64,000 nucleotides of DNA, from the NCBI RefSeq assembly GCF_024494655.1, contig NZ_JANHDL010000014.1, positions 1 through 64,000 on the forward strand, given 5' to 3'. The notes beneath the pieces were generated by a model. The model was not told the origin of the DNA, made no database searches, and worked only from the letters and a program-made list of their open reading frames with translations. Shown one piece after another: positions 23,440-31,263 of the stretch (positions are counted from its first letter, which is position 1; every line of letters starts with the position of its first letter). This DNA comes from Halorubrum laminariae (GTDB taxonomy: Archaea > Halobacteriota > Halobacteria > Halobacteriales > Haloferacaceae). The position numbers and the translations under genes are program-made.

Positions 23440-23703
23440 ATGGGTACTGGTGATCCTGACGTCGCGACGGTTACCGCAAAGGGACAGATCACGATCCCGA
23501 GTCGGCTTCGCGAACAGTTCGGCCTCGAACAAGGCACGAAGTTGATGGTTGTCCCGACGGACTACGGGATCGTGCTGAAGAAACTCGAACTCCCCTCTGT
23601 CGAGGAGTTCCAGCAGCGGGTCGAGGAGCGCGCTGAGACGGTCGACCTCTCCATAGAGGAGGTCACCCAGTTGGTGCAGGATGCACGGAGCGACGACAGA
23701 TGA
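23440..23703 (+). CDS. AbrB/MazE-family DNA-binding protein
   Basis: 87 aa. SpoVT/AbrB swapped-hairpin domain at residues 8-52 (VATVTAKGQITIPSRLREQFGLEQGTKLMVVPTDYGIVLKKL), then a helical C-terminus. Usually an antitoxin or regulator; no adjacent toxin gene is visible. Confidence 0.8.
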   Translation: MGTGDPDVATVTAKGQITIPSRLREQFGLEQGTKLMVVPTDYGIVLKKLELPSVEEFQQRVEERAETVDLSIEEVTQLVQDARSDDR

Positions 23704-23780
23704 ATCCGGGCGTCCCACCCCCGGAGCCCGACTGTTATTAGTCTCTACCCACTATTAGCACAGAGAGGATCTGAAGAACA

Positions 23781-24095
23781 ATGGCTGGAACAGGCTTCAC
23801 ATCGGGCTCCGACAGCGCGATGCCGCAGATCGTGAAAACCGACGGCGTCCTTGGTGGCGACCCCCGTATTGAGGACCGCCGCATTGGGGTCTATCAGGTC
23901 TATCAGCGGTACGTGGAGGGCGACGAAACGCCCGAAGCAATCGCGAGCAGCTACGACATCTCGGTGGCCGAGGTCCACGCCGCCCTCGCCTACGCCTTCA
24001 GTAATCCCGAGGAGATGCGAGAGATTGAGGCTCGAAATCAGGCAGTCTCCGAAGAGACGGCGGCGACCCGTATCACCCCCGAGAATAGCGTCTGA
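23781..24095 (+). CDS. DUF433 (VapB-like) antitoxin-type protein
   Basis: 104 aa. DUF433 core: VLGGDPRIEDRRIGVYQVYQRYVEGDETPEAIASSYDISVAEVHAALAYAFSNPEEM. Such proteins are antitoxins usually followed by a DUF5615 PIN-like toxin, which is absent here, so this is an orphan. ATG 23781 fits a TATA-like CTATTAG near 23751; an internal ATG at 23820 would give the shorter form usual in the family. Confidence 0.75.
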   Translation: MAGTGFTSGSDSAMPQIVKTDGVLGGDPRIEDRRIGVYQVYQRYVEGDETPEAIASSYDISVAEVHAALAYAFSNPEEMREIEARNQAVSEETAATRITPENSV

Positions 24096-24198
24096 CCTTA
24101 TCGATGGAGCTGCTCGCTAACAAGAACGACAGTTAGATGCTCGCCGGAGGGGCGTCGGTTGAACGAATTCGGACGGTGCACGATCAGAAGAACGGAGA

Positions 24199-24261
24199 TT
24201 TATACTCTCTGAGCGGGTACGGAGGCATACGATGACCTTCGAGCGCCCCGTTCGTTCCTGA
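24199..24261 (+). promoter_or_regulatory. Promoter and short in-frame leader ORF before the HNH-ligase gene
   Basis: TTTATAC (24199-24205) lies about 28 nt before ATG 24232. That ATG opens a 9-codon frame (MTFERPVRS) ended by TGA at 24259, in the same frame as the large gene downstream. It is either a leader peptide or an interrupted native start. Confidence 0.5.
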
Positions 24262-24369
24262 AAACAGCGCCGATACTACACCTTGAGCACGCTGTCGGGG
24301 CTGTGGATGGAACATCTTCTCGACGAAGGTACCACCGCACAGGTACACCTCCACCACACCCCGAAATAT

Positions 24370-25446
24370 ATGACACAACCACTGGCCCGGAAAGAGTTCA
24401 GAGACCAGTGCCGAGACCGCGACGCAGGCACTTGCGTCGTTCCCTGGTGCACTAACACCGCTGACGATGTCCATCACATCATCGAACGCGCCGAATGGAG
24501 CGACGGCGGGTATTACAAGCGCAACGGCGCGAGCGTCTGCAACGCCCACCACCAGCTAGCCGAGGCGGACTACATCCCGCCGCAGGCCTTCTGGCGGTGG
24601 CTCGACCTGCAGCCGCTCACACCAGACGGCATGTCCGAGCACGCCACCAAATGGGGCAATGAACTCCAGGTTCCGTCAGAGAAAGAACTGACACGCGATC
24701 TCATCAAATACCCCTCAACCGGACACCTGCCCGATTCACCCGACCAAGAGCACCGACGAAACGACTACTCCCACCAAGAACTCCAACAGTTCGTGTGCGA
24801 CATGGAGCCGGACCTGCCCGTCGTCGTGACCGTGAAAATGGACGGGAGCAACGCGATGATCACTCGCCCGCCGGAGATCATGCCAGATCCGAGCCGACAC
24901 CGCCCAGCGCACGGTGTCGCCGCTCGCAACGGGAAACACGCGACCCACGACTCGTTCGACCTGCTGAAAAAACGGAACCGAGAACAATACGGCGGCAAGA
25001 TCCCACCCCACATCCAGATCTGCGGAGAATGGCTCTTTGCGCGGCACTCCATCCACTACGGCGATCGAGAAGACTGTGACGACCCAGAGTGCGATGACCA
25101 CGCTGATCCGGTCCGGAACTACTTCCAAGTGTTCGGCGTGTACGACAACCGCTTCGACATCTGGTTGTCGTGGCCGGAAGTCGAAGAGTGGGCCGCGAAA
25201 ATCGGGGCTGAGACCGTGCCGGTGGTAGACAAACGCGTGTTCGAATATCCGGACCAGGTCTACGAGATCTACCCAGAGGCAGACCGCCTCATTCAGAACG
25301 GACACGAAGGGATCGTGATTCGGTCGGCCCTGCCGTTCCATTACGGCCAGTTCGAATCTCGATTGGGGAAGTACGTTCGTGAGAACCACGTCACCACCGA
25401 CGAACACTGGCGTCAGCAAGCCATCGTACAGAACGTCGAACGGTAA
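24370..25446 (+). CDS. HNH endonuclease-RNA ligase fusion protein
   Basis: 358 aa from ATG 24370 (earlier in-frame starts: ATG 24307, TTG 24283). Residues 10-75 are an HNH/McrA-like domain: C22VVPWC27 and C57NAHH61 as zinc ligands, VHHIIERAEW as the catalytic His pair, and a conserved NGASVCNAHHQLAE. Residues 130-345 are a nucleotidyltransferase of the RNA ligase type: motif I KMDG (K156, adenylation), ARNGKH (about 185-190), motif III GEWLFARHS (about 219), IIIa YFQVFGVYD, motif IV EGIVIR (E313), motif V LGKYVREN (K334). All key residues are present. The pairing suggests cut-and-seal nucleic acid processing or RNA repair. Substrate unknown; DNA ligation cannot be excluded. Confidence 0.8.
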   Translation: MTQPLARKEFRDQCRDRDAGTCVVPWCTNTADDVHHIIERAEWSDGGYYKRNGASVCNAHHQLAEADYIPPQAFWRWLDLQPLTPDGMSEHATKWGNELQVPSEKELTRDLIKYPSTGHLPDSPDQEHRRNDYSHQELQQFVCDMEPDLPVVVTVKMDGSNAMITRPPEIMPDPSRHRPAHGVAARNGKHATHDSFDLLKKRNREQYGGKIPPHIQICGEWLFARHSIHYGDREDCDDPECDDHADPVRNYFQVFGVYDNRFDIWLSWPEVEEWAAKIGAETVPVVDKRVFEYPDQVYEIYPEADRLIQNGHEGIVIRSALPFHYGQFESRLGKYVRENHVTTDEHWRQQAIVQNVER

Positions 25447-25450
25447 GAGC

Positions 25451-25558
25451 GTGTCAGCTGAAGAGGCAGTCTCCGTTGTGCAGCTACTGATGGGGGAGCT
25501 GCACACGCTCGTCGGCGCACTAGCTGCCAGTCAGCGTCTCTCCGAGGCCGATAATTGA
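25451..25558 (+). CDS. Possible 35-aa small protein
   Basis: GTG 25451 starts four bases after the ligase stop codon. The frame (VQLLMGELHTLVGALAASQRL core) is one amphipathic helix. Tight spacing suggests translational coupling; no homologue known to me. Confidence 0.4.
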   Translation: MSAEEAVSVVQLLMGELHTLVGALAASQRLSEADN

Positions 25559-25580
25559 CTACCGGGTAGAGAGGGAAATG

Positions 25581-25606
25581 TTATAGTCTGAACTATAATA
25601 GTCTGA
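25581..25606 (+). promoter_or_regulatory. Inverted and direct repeats in promoter region
   Basis: TTATAGT (25581-25587), CTGA, ACTATAA (25592-25598) is a perfect inverted repeat. ATAGTCTGA occurs at 25583-25591 and again at 25598-25606. The AT-rich core may include the TATA box for the transcript covering 25705 onward. Confidence 0.6.
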
Positions 25607-25649
25607 GTTCTAACTTTGGAGCAATGCTGAGGAGCTACTAGCCGGTGGT

Positions 25650-25680
25650 GGTTTTTCGACCCCCCGAGAGGGGTGCGGGG
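25650..25680 (+). promoter_or_regulatory. Leader hairpin element, copy 9
   Basis: GGTTTTTCGACCCCCC then GAGA loop, GGGG (25670-25673), TGC, GGGG (25677-25680). The C-run can pair with either G-run. 24 nt before ATG 25705. Confidence 0.7.
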
Positions 25681-25704
25681 CATCCGAACGCCCGCGTTCA
25701 ACCG

Positions 25705-26385
25705 ATGGAGACGAACTCGACTACCGACCAACGAGCGGAGGTACAGGATGCAAGTAAGCGATACCAGACGAACACAGACCACGTCGAGTACGTCGGGATG
25801 CGCGTCGACGGAACGCCAGTGGTGCTGAACCTCACTGCACACGAACGCCTCACTCCGGATCGAAGCCTCGACCTCGTGCGACATAGCCCGGCGGGATTCG
25901 ACTGGGGCTACGTGGGGAGCGGCCCGGCGCAACTCGCCTGTGCACTCCTCCTCGATTATACCGACGATGAGAGCGTCGCCCAGCAACACTACATCCAGTT
26001 CCGGAATGAGGTGATCAGTCAGCTCGTGTGTGAGGGCCCGGCCGACTGCTGGCACCTCACCGGAGACGATATCGAAACGGCACTCGCTGAGTGTGAGGAT
26101 CACCACACACTCACGCCGGATGGTGGGAAGCCGTCGCTGCCCGCGAACTGGAGTGCCGTGAGTCGGGAAGATCGGGCGGTCTTCCAGCGGCGGGACATCG
26201 ACCACTACGTCGTCCTCGGCGACGGGAGCGAGGAGTGGTTGATCATCCTCTGCGCGCAGGGCGACCGGGCGTATCCCGCCCCGCTCGATCATCGGACCCT
26301 CCCCATCGAGAACGACCCTGCTCCCGCCGTCCAGGAACTCGTCGCTGAGAGCAACGACCTCGTCGAACCCCAGGAGGATATCTAA
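25705..26385 (+). CDS. DUF6166-family protein with C-terminal extension
   Basis: 226 aa. The N-terminal half matches the family hallmark (HSPAGFDWGYVGSGPAQLACALLLDYTDDESVAQQHYIQFRNEVISQL). Residues 140-226 form an extra domain (WSAVSREDRAVFQRRDIDHYVVLGDGSEEWLIILCAQGDRAYPAPLDH) absent from the paralogue at 20967. Its TAA overlaps the next ATG (TAATG). Confidence 0.75.
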   Translation: METNSTTDQRAEVQDASKRYQTNTDHVEYVGMRVDGTPVVLNLTAHERLTPDRSLDLVRHSPAGFDWGYVGSGPAQLACALLLDYTDDESVAQQHYIQFRNEVISQLVCEGPADCWHLTGDDIETALAECEDHHTLTPDGGKPSLPANWSAVSREDRAVFQRRDIDHYVVLGDGSEEWLIILCAQGDRAYPAPLDHRTLPIENDPAPAVQELVAESNDLVEPQEDI

Positions 26386-26540
26386 TGGAGAACGTCCGAC
26401 TCTCGCGAACTACGTACCAGCTCATCAAACGCGCTGTCGAGGCGCTGGAGCGGATCGGCCGGGAACTCGAGCGATACAACGACCGGCACGAGCGAACAGC
26501 GGAAGAAGCCACAGATGAGACGAATCCAGACGAATCATGA
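26385..26540 (+). CDS. Small helical protein between overlapping genes
   Basis: 51 aa (begins MENVRLSRTTYQLIKRAVEA, charged coiled-coil-like helix). It overlaps the upstream stop (TAATG) and the downstream start (ATGA), a strong sign of a real coupled gene. No family known. Confidence 0.65.
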   Translation: MENVRLSRTTYQLIKRAVEALERIGRELERYNDRHERTAEEATDETNPDES

Positions 26541-27073
26541 CCGGCGATGCGACGCTCGACGAGTTCGCGATCGAGACATCGTCCGGTGAGTCCCGCTCGC
26601 TCACGCTGGAAGAGCGACTCCTCACCCCGATCTCTCCGTCCATCGGTCTGCGAGTGATTCCCGGTCGCGGTGATCCGCTCTATCTCCAGAATCGGGGAAG
26701 AGAGCGGTATCTCTTCCGCGACGACCATGATCGGTGGTTCATCCTCCAACCGTCGGCGAAAGACTCGGAAGAAGCGTTCGTCCGCTGGGTGTATCTCCCA
26801 GCAGACCGGCCTGAACGGCTAGCGCAGTCGGCGCTTCGTCGACGGACGGTGATCGGATACGACTACGTCCAGCGGTCAGCCGCACCCGATCCGATCAGAT
26901 CGACGGTGACAGCAATGTTCGTCACCGAACGCTGGCCCGAGACGACCTACATGTGTGGGTCGTGCGAGGCGCTGTTCGACACGGCACGAGACCATGCTCT
27001 CCACTGCTGGGACGCCCATCCCTGGGTACCGAATCCTGAGCAGGTGCGCCGGCGACGTCACCCCGAGGGATGA
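26537..27073 (+). CDS. Protein with C2H2-like zinc finger
   Basis: 178 aa. The body is strand-rich (RVIPGRGDPLYLQNRGRERYLFRDDHDRWFIL). Near the C-terminus is CGSCEALFDTARDHALHCWDAH, a C2H2/CCHH-type zinc finger, with a basic tail QVRRRRHPEG. Probably nucleic-acid binding; no known function. Third gene of the 25705-27073 operon. Confidence 0.6.
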   Translation: MTGDATLDEFAIETSSGESRSLTLEERLLTPISPSIGLRVIPGRGDPLYLQNRGRERYLFRDDHDRWFILQPSAKDSEEAFVRWVYLPADRPERLAQSALRRRTVIGYDYVQRSAAPDPIRSTVTAMFVTERWPETTYMCGSCEALFDTARDHALHCWDAHPWVPNPEQVRRRRHPEG

Positions 27074-27112
27074 GATCAGGAGGTGAAGCCGGGTATCGAG
27101 GCCATTCAGACG

Positions 27113-27154
27113 ATTAACCAACAGCGCTGGATTCTTGGGTGAAGTGTTGGTTAA
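27113..27154. repeat. TTAACCAACA inverted repeat, copy 2
   Basis: TTAACCAACA (27114-27123) and TGTTGGTTAA (27145-27154), 21-nt loop. Nine bases before a leader hairpin. Confidence 0.85.
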
Positions 27155-27162
27155 GAGGTGGC

Positions 27163-27195
27163 TGTTTTTGCGCCCGTGAGAGGGGCGCAGGGCGC
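27163..27195 (+). promoter_or_regulatory. Leader hairpin element, copy 10, with two identical pairing partners
   Basis: TGTTTTTG then GCGCCC (27170-27175), which is complementary to both GGGCGC at 27183-27188 and GGGCGC at 27190-27195. The clearest case of a two-state structure. 42 nt before the start at 27237. Confidence 0.8.
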
Positions 27196-27236
27196 GTGAT
27201 GAGAGCGCCGTCGCGAGTGACGAAGCCGATTTCGAG

Positions 27237-28406
27237 GTGACTGCAATGAAAGACCCAGAATCCAGAACCGTGTTCGCTGGCGTCGACGGACGAACCGACA
27301 CAGAACTACCCGACTGGTACCGCCGGAAGAAAACGGTCGACGAAGCGAGGTCCTTCGCCGAAGCGGTCCGTGATCTCCCGCAGGCCGTCGAGACGACAGT
27401 GGCCTACCAGAACCCCTACTCCGACGAGTGGGTCGAAACGGAGCGCTTCAACGCCATAGTCGAGCCGACGAGAGCGCGTGACCACGCGACAGATGACGAG
27501 CCCGACGTGGATCCATTATTTCACGTCCCTACGGACAGTTACGCGATCATCAACCCTGTCGACGTGTACAGGCCCTTGGAAGAGGTCCTTCGTGAGGAGA
27601 CCATCGACGGGACGCCGCTCGGGGACGTGATGTTCGGCGAGGTTCGACGCTACCGGGGCGGCGGCGAAGTTCATATGGACGTGATGTTCGACGGCCTCGA
27701 AGTCCGGCTCCCCGGCCGGGCGGATCCGATCACGATGGGCGTGACCTCCGGCTACGACTTCTTCGGTGAACACGCCGTCTACGTCGAAGGGTTCGCTCAG
27801 GATGGCTACTGCTCGAATTCGATGCGCTCGATCACCGACAAAGAGGTCATCAAACACGTCGGGGACGTTCGAAACTTCCGGGCCTGGTGGGAGGAGATCC
27901 TCGCACAGGTCGAACTCGTTGCCGATGACCTCTTCAAGTTCATCCGGGATGCCCAGGACATCGACCTCGATTTCGCCGAGCTTCCGTTCACCGTCACGGA
28001 ATTCTACAGTCTGCTTGGGTTTCCGGACTATCTCGCAGAGCGTGCAGCTGAGGATGCCGAGGCGAACGCGGCGTCGCCATTCGAGATCGATATGTGGACA
28101 CTGCATTCCGGCGCGACGTACGCACTCACTCATTTCTTCCAGGGGAAAGAGGGAGCGTCCCTCGACCAGTACGTCCGCGTCGCGAACGACATTCTGTTCA
28201 ATCCCGAGGGCACCGTCGACCGAGCCGAACAGGGGTACGAACAGCAGCTGGACGCTGAGGACAGTGATGGGTCCCAGTCCTCGCTCGCCGGCGAGCGAGC
28301 GCTGGCGAGTATCGAACGTGTGGGTGACGACCTGCAGGCGAACGTCGAGCAATTCGAGGAGCGTGAAGACGCGCTTCGTGAACGATTCCAGCAGGTGACG
28401 AACTAG
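27237..28406 (+). CDS. DUF932-like plasmid protein
   Basis: 389 aa from GTG 27237 (ATG 27246 also possible). Architecture resembles phage/plasmid DUF932 proteins: a beta-rich half (DSYAIINPVDVYRPLEEVLRE, YRGGGEVHMDVMFDGLEVRL, GVTSGYDFFGEHAVYVEGFAQDGYCSNSMRS) and a helical half (WWEEILAQVELVADDLFKFI; LHSGATYALTHFFQGKEGASLDQYVRVANDILF), ending in a coiled coil. The family is common on plasmids; some members are thought to act in replication or DNA metabolism, but this is unproven. Confidence 0.6.
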   Translation: MTAMKDPESRTVFAGVDGRTDTELPDWYRRKKTVDEARSFAEAVRDLPQAVETTVAYQNPYSDEWVETERFNAIVEPTRARDHATDDEPDVDPLFHVPTDSYAIINPVDVYRPLEEVLREETIDGTPLGDVMFGEVRRYRGGGEVHMDVMFDGLEVRLPGRADPITMGVTSGYDFFGEHAVYVEGFAQDGYCSNSMRSITDKEVIKHVGDVRNFRAWWEEILAQVELVADDLFKFIRDAQDIDLDFAELPFTVTEFYSLLGFPDYLAERAAEDAEANAASPFEIDMWTLHSGATYALTHFFQGKEGASLDQYVRVANDILFNPEGTVDRAEQGYEQQLDAEDSDGSQSSLAGERALASIERVGDDLQANVEQFEEREDALRERFQQVTN

Positions 28407-28434
28407 CGTACTCACGCGTGTTCGGGTTTTTACG

Positions 28435-28565
28435 ATGACAGACGAGAACCCGACCAGCAGTGTCCAGTCTGTGCCCAGCGGATTACGAGCGTGACGGTCG
28501 TCGGCCCGAGTGAGGCTGTGGTCGCCCCGTGCGGTCATCGGGTGCATCCGCACCAACTCGAGTGA
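28435..28565 (+). pseudogene. Small zinc-finger protein with apparent frameshift
   Basis: ATG 28435 begins MTDENPTSS, but the conserved-looking part lies in another frame: QCPVCAQRITSVTVVGPSEA followed by CGHRVHPH (CxxC...CxHxxxxH zinc pattern) to the stop at 28565. One frame change near 28455-28465 is needed. It could be decay, sequencing error or recoding. Confidence 0.45.
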
Positions 28566-28652
28566 GTATCGGGGTCGCCACAGAATGGTGACGCGAGCAT
28601 ACGCCTTTTTCGAGTAGCTGAGAGCGGGGTCAGGGCCCAGAGGAGCACCGAA

Positions 28653-28693
28653 TTAACCAACAGTTCTGGGTCTTCGGGACAGCTGTTGGTTAA
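28653..28693. repeat. TTAACCAACA inverted repeat, copy 3
   Basis: TTAACCAACA (28653-28662) and TGTTGGTTAA (28684-28693), 21-nt loop. 17 bases before a leader hairpin, as in copy 2. Confidence 0.85.
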
Positions 28694-28710
28694 CGGTTGA
28701 GCGCGGCTCT

Positions 28711-28740
28711 GTCTTTCGTCCCTCCGAGAGGGTGGAGGGC
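28711..28740 (+). promoter_or_regulatory. Leader hairpin element, copy 11
   Basis: GTCTTTCGT then CCCTCC (28720-28725), loop GAGAGGGT, GGAGGG (28734-28739). The U-A pair within the stem shows covariation relative to C-run copies. 30 nt before ATG 28771. Confidence 0.8.
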
Positions 28741-28770
28741 AGCCGGATTCGCCCTCACAGAGCCACATTC

Positions 28771-29772
28771 ATGTCGCTTGAAATCAGCCCCAGCAGCGGC
28801 ACGAAACGTGAAATCGCCGCCGCCAGACAAGCCATTAGCGTGGCGTTCCTTCATCGAGCGCCGTTCGCCCTAGATGCGTATCAGCTCGGATTTCTGCCCG
28901 GGTTCCGAGAGGACTGTGGCTACCAGCAGACCCAGTATCAGGATCTGAACATCCCCGTCGGGATGCTCGACAACGACTTTCGCAATCCCGACCTCAAGCG
29001 GTACGTCGCCCGGTTTTTCGAACACGAACCCACGGTCGGCGTGATTGGGGACGTGTACGACCCCGATGGCGTCGACGAGTACGTGGCCGCAGCGCGCAAG
29101 ATTCAAGCGAGCTATCCTGATGCAGAACTCGTCATCATCCCGAAGTGCCGCGCGGTGATCGACTCGATTCCCGACGACCTCGTGCTCGGCTACTCACGCG
29201 GGTACGCCGATCGATTGGCCCACGAGTTCTCCGAGCCGACCGACTGGCGTGGGCGCCGCGTTCACATCCTCGGCGGAAGCCCACCGAAACAACTCGACGT
29301 CATCAAGCAGCTGACCCGACCGACGCTCACAGACGACCCACCGGCCGACATCGTCGGCCTCGACTGGAACGGACTCCATCGCGGCGCACAGTTCGGGGAG
29401 TTCTGGACAGCTGAGGGATGGGACGACAGCGGTCGCGACGCCGACCACGTCACCGTTCGCAAGACGGTCCACCACAGTCTCGCCCGGGTCAAGGAATTCT
29501 GGCAGTCCCGCGGCGTCTGGCCCGAGTCGACACCACAGGACAACAACGTCGAGGTCGAGTATGAGGGCCCAGCACCGAGCGATCTCGATGGTGCCGCTTG
29601 TACCGAATGCGGAGCGAACGTCTGGACGACTCGCCGCGGTCCCTTCGTCGCCGAATACGACACCGGCGCCGTCTGTGGCTACTGCAGTTACGACTGCTAC
29701 TTCACCCATCGCCATCGAAACAACCTCGAGGAAATCGACGGCGAGCAGAGCGTCTACATCCCGCCGGCGTAA
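28771..29772 (+). CDS. Large plasmid protein, DUF6610-like, with zinc ribbon
   Basis: 333 aa from ATG 28771. Alpha/beta protein with repeated strand-loop elements (VGVIGDVYDPDGVDEYVAAARKIQASYPDAELVIIPKC, HILGGSPPKQLDVIKQL, DIVGLDWNGLHRGAQFGEFWTAEGW) recalling a TIM-barrel-like fold, such as that of tRNA-guanine transglycosylases. A C-terminal zinc ribbon follows (CTECGANVW...CGYCSYDC). I recall similar haloarchaeal plasmid proteins as DUF6610. Enzymatic function not established. Confidence 0.6.
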   Translation: MSLEISPSSGTKREIAAARQAISVAFLHRAPFALDAYQLGFLPGFREDCGYQQTQYQDLNIPVGMLDNDFRNPDLKRYVARFFEHEPTVGVIGDVYDPDGVDEYVAAARKIQASYPDAELVIIPKCRAVIDSIPDDLVLGYSRGYADRLAHEFSEPTDWRGRRVHILGGSPPKQLDVIKQLTRPTLTDDPPADIVGLDWNGLHRGAQFGEFWTAEGWDDSGRDADHVTVRKTVHHSLARVKEFWQSRGVWPESTPQDNNVEVEYEGPAPSDLDGAACTECGANVWTTRRGPFVAEYDTGAVCGYCSYDCYFTHRHRNNLEEIDGEQSVYIPPA

Positions 29773-29782
29773 CGCAGCGTGC

Positions 29783-29814
29783 TGTTTTTCGTGCCCCCTG
29801 GAGAGGGCGGGGGC
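29783..29814 (+). promoter_or_regulatory. Leader hairpin element, copy 12
   Basis: TGTTTTTCGT then GCCCCC (29793-29798), loop TGGAGAGGGC, GGGGGC (29809-29814). 34 nt before the start at 29849. Confidence 0.8.
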
Positions 29815-29848
29815 TCGATCCAGAGAGTCCTCCGAGAAGGTGATTATC

Positions 29849-30196
29849 GTGAGTCAACAACAGCGTCCGAACGACGTCTCAATCGACGACATCCCAGTCG
29901 ACGTAGCGAATACCCAATCAGGCGAGGTCGATCCCGCTGAGGTACCCGAAGAAATCGAATCGATCACCCGTGAGCTAGCGAGCGAGCACCCACCGACGAA
30001 TCCGCTCATCGTGCTGAAAGCGGCGCGCTGGTGGTACCTTCACGGCAAGGGTGGAACGGATCCCGCCTTCCAGTGGGCTATCGAGTGGGCGCGACACCTC
30101 GCGACCGACACGCCCAGCGACGTCGAACGCTTCGACGGCTTCCTCGACTACCTCGTCACGGTCGGCTTCGCTGACGAGACCCACGACCTCCGGTAA
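29849..30196 (+). CDS. Uncharacterised acidic protein
   Basis: 115 aa from GTG 29849 (GTG 29840 also possible). Acidic N-terminus, then a helical domain (NPLIVLKAARWWYLHGKGGTDPAFQWAIEWARHLATDTPSDVERFDGFLDYLVTVGFADE). No family recognised. Confidence 0.55.
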   Translation: MSQQQRPNDVSIDDIPVDVANTQSGEVDPAEVPEEIESITRELASEHPPTNPLIVLKAARWWYLHGKGGTDPAFQWAIEWARHLATDTPSDVERFDGFLDYLVTVGFADETHDLR

Positions 30197-30205
30197 CCGC
30201 GAGCG

Positions 30206-30237
30206 GTTTTTATACGCCCCTGAGGGGTGCGGCGCGT
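30206..30237 (+). promoter_or_regulatory. Leader hairpin element, copy 13
   Basis: GGTTTTTATACG then CCCC, TGA, GGGG (30217-30227), TGC, GGCG. The distal pairing CGCC/GGCG is short. 43 nt before ATG 30281. The T-rich tract here also looks like a TATA box (TTTTTATA). Confidence 0.65.
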
Positions 30238-30280
30238 CCTGAATTGCCGCAGTCGCGGACAACTCGATTTGGTGACTACG

Positions 30281-31216
30281 ATGGCTACAACCAGTGACTC
30301 GTCGGTGTCCTTCGAGGAGACCGACACACGGTCCGACGAGATGAACAGTACGATCGAACAGTGGATCGACGAGCTCGTCGCCGGCGTCGACGACGCGCAG
30401 GCCAGCGAGGAGTTCCAGGAGTGGCTCGATGTCCAGAGTCGGTTCTACGACTACTCCTACCGGAACACGCTCCTCATCAAGCAGCAGTACCCCGAGGCGA
30501 CTCGCGTCGCGGGCTACCCGTGGCAGGAGGAGTTCGACCGACACGTTCAGGAAGGCGAGTCGGCCATCTGGATCTGGGCCCCGATCATCACGAAGCAGTA
30601 CCCGGAGTGCGAGAACTCGCCGAGCTACCACGAGCAGAGCGACTGTAACTACGACGAGACGCCGCCTGAAGAGTGGTCGGAGGGGCTCGTCGGGTTCAAG
30701 CCCGCGCCGGTGTTCGACATCTCCCAGACTGAGGGCGAACCGCTTCCCGACCTCGACACGGAAGCGATTGGGGAGGCTGGCGACCTCGTCACTCGGCTGA
30801 CGGACGCTGCTGACGAGATCGGCGTGACGGTGCGGATCGTTCCTGCCGACGAGTGGACGCACGGTGAGGCAAAGGGCATCTGCGAGCAGTTGAGCCTCGT
30901 CGACGCCCAGCCGCTCGTCGAGGTACGTGATCGGGAGAATGAGGCCGACCTTGCGCGGACACTAGTTCACGAGTACGCGCATGCCTTACTCCACTTCAAC
31001 GTCGACGACGACACCGAGCGGTCGAAACGCGAAGTTGAGGCTGAAGCCGTCGCGTACGTCGTCGGGCGGTATTGCGGACTCGACACGAGCGGCTCGGCGT
31101 TCTATCTCGCGACCTGGGAATCGGACGATCCCGAGGTTGTTCGCGAGCGGCTCGGTCGGATTAGTCGGACGGCAGAGGAGCTCATCGACGTGCTCGAAGA
31201 ACCACCTGTTCGATAA
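30281..31216 (+). CDS. ArdC-like / ImmA-IrrE zinc metallopeptidase
   Basis: 311 aa from ATG 30281. The N-terminal ArdC-like region (FQEWLDVQSRFYDYSYRNTLLIKQQYPEATRVAGYPWQEEFDRHVQEGESAIWIWAPI) is typical of plasmid antirestriction proteins that bind single-stranded DNA. The C-terminal peptidase has HEYAHALLH (H230-H234) and the downstream Glu helix EVEAEAVAYVVGRYCGLD. Expected to protect incoming plasmid DNA or cleave a regulator; target unknown. Led by hairpin copy 13. Confidence 0.8.
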   Translation: MATTSDSSVSFEETDTRSDEMNSTIEQWIDELVAGVDDAQASEEFQEWLDVQSRFYDYSYRNTLLIKQQYPEATRVAGYPWQEEFDRHVQEGESAIWIWAPIITKQYPECENSPSYHEQSDCNYDETPPEEWSEGLVGFKPAPVFDISQTEGEPLPDLDTEAIGEAGDLVTRLTDAADEIGVTVRIVPADEWTHGEAKGICEQLSLVDAQPLVEVRDRENEADLARTLVHEYAHALLHFNVDDDTERSKREVEAEAVAYVVGRYCGLDTSGSAFYLATWESDDPEVVRERLGRISRTAEELIDVLEEPPVR

Positions 31217-31220
31217 ACTG

Positions 31221-31263
31221 GTTAACCAACAGATTGCCGGATTTCTCCTCTTTTGTTGGTTGA
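31221..31263. repeat. TTAACCAACA inverted repeat, copy 4
   Basis: TTAACCAACA (31222-31231) and TGTTGGTTGA (31254-31263, one mismatch), 22-nt loop. Five bases after the metallopeptidase stop codon. Confidence 0.8.

Noticed and set aside
27516-28556. 346-codon minus-strand frame
   Set aside because: Antisense to the DUF932-like gene, which has an upstream hairpin element and acidic product.
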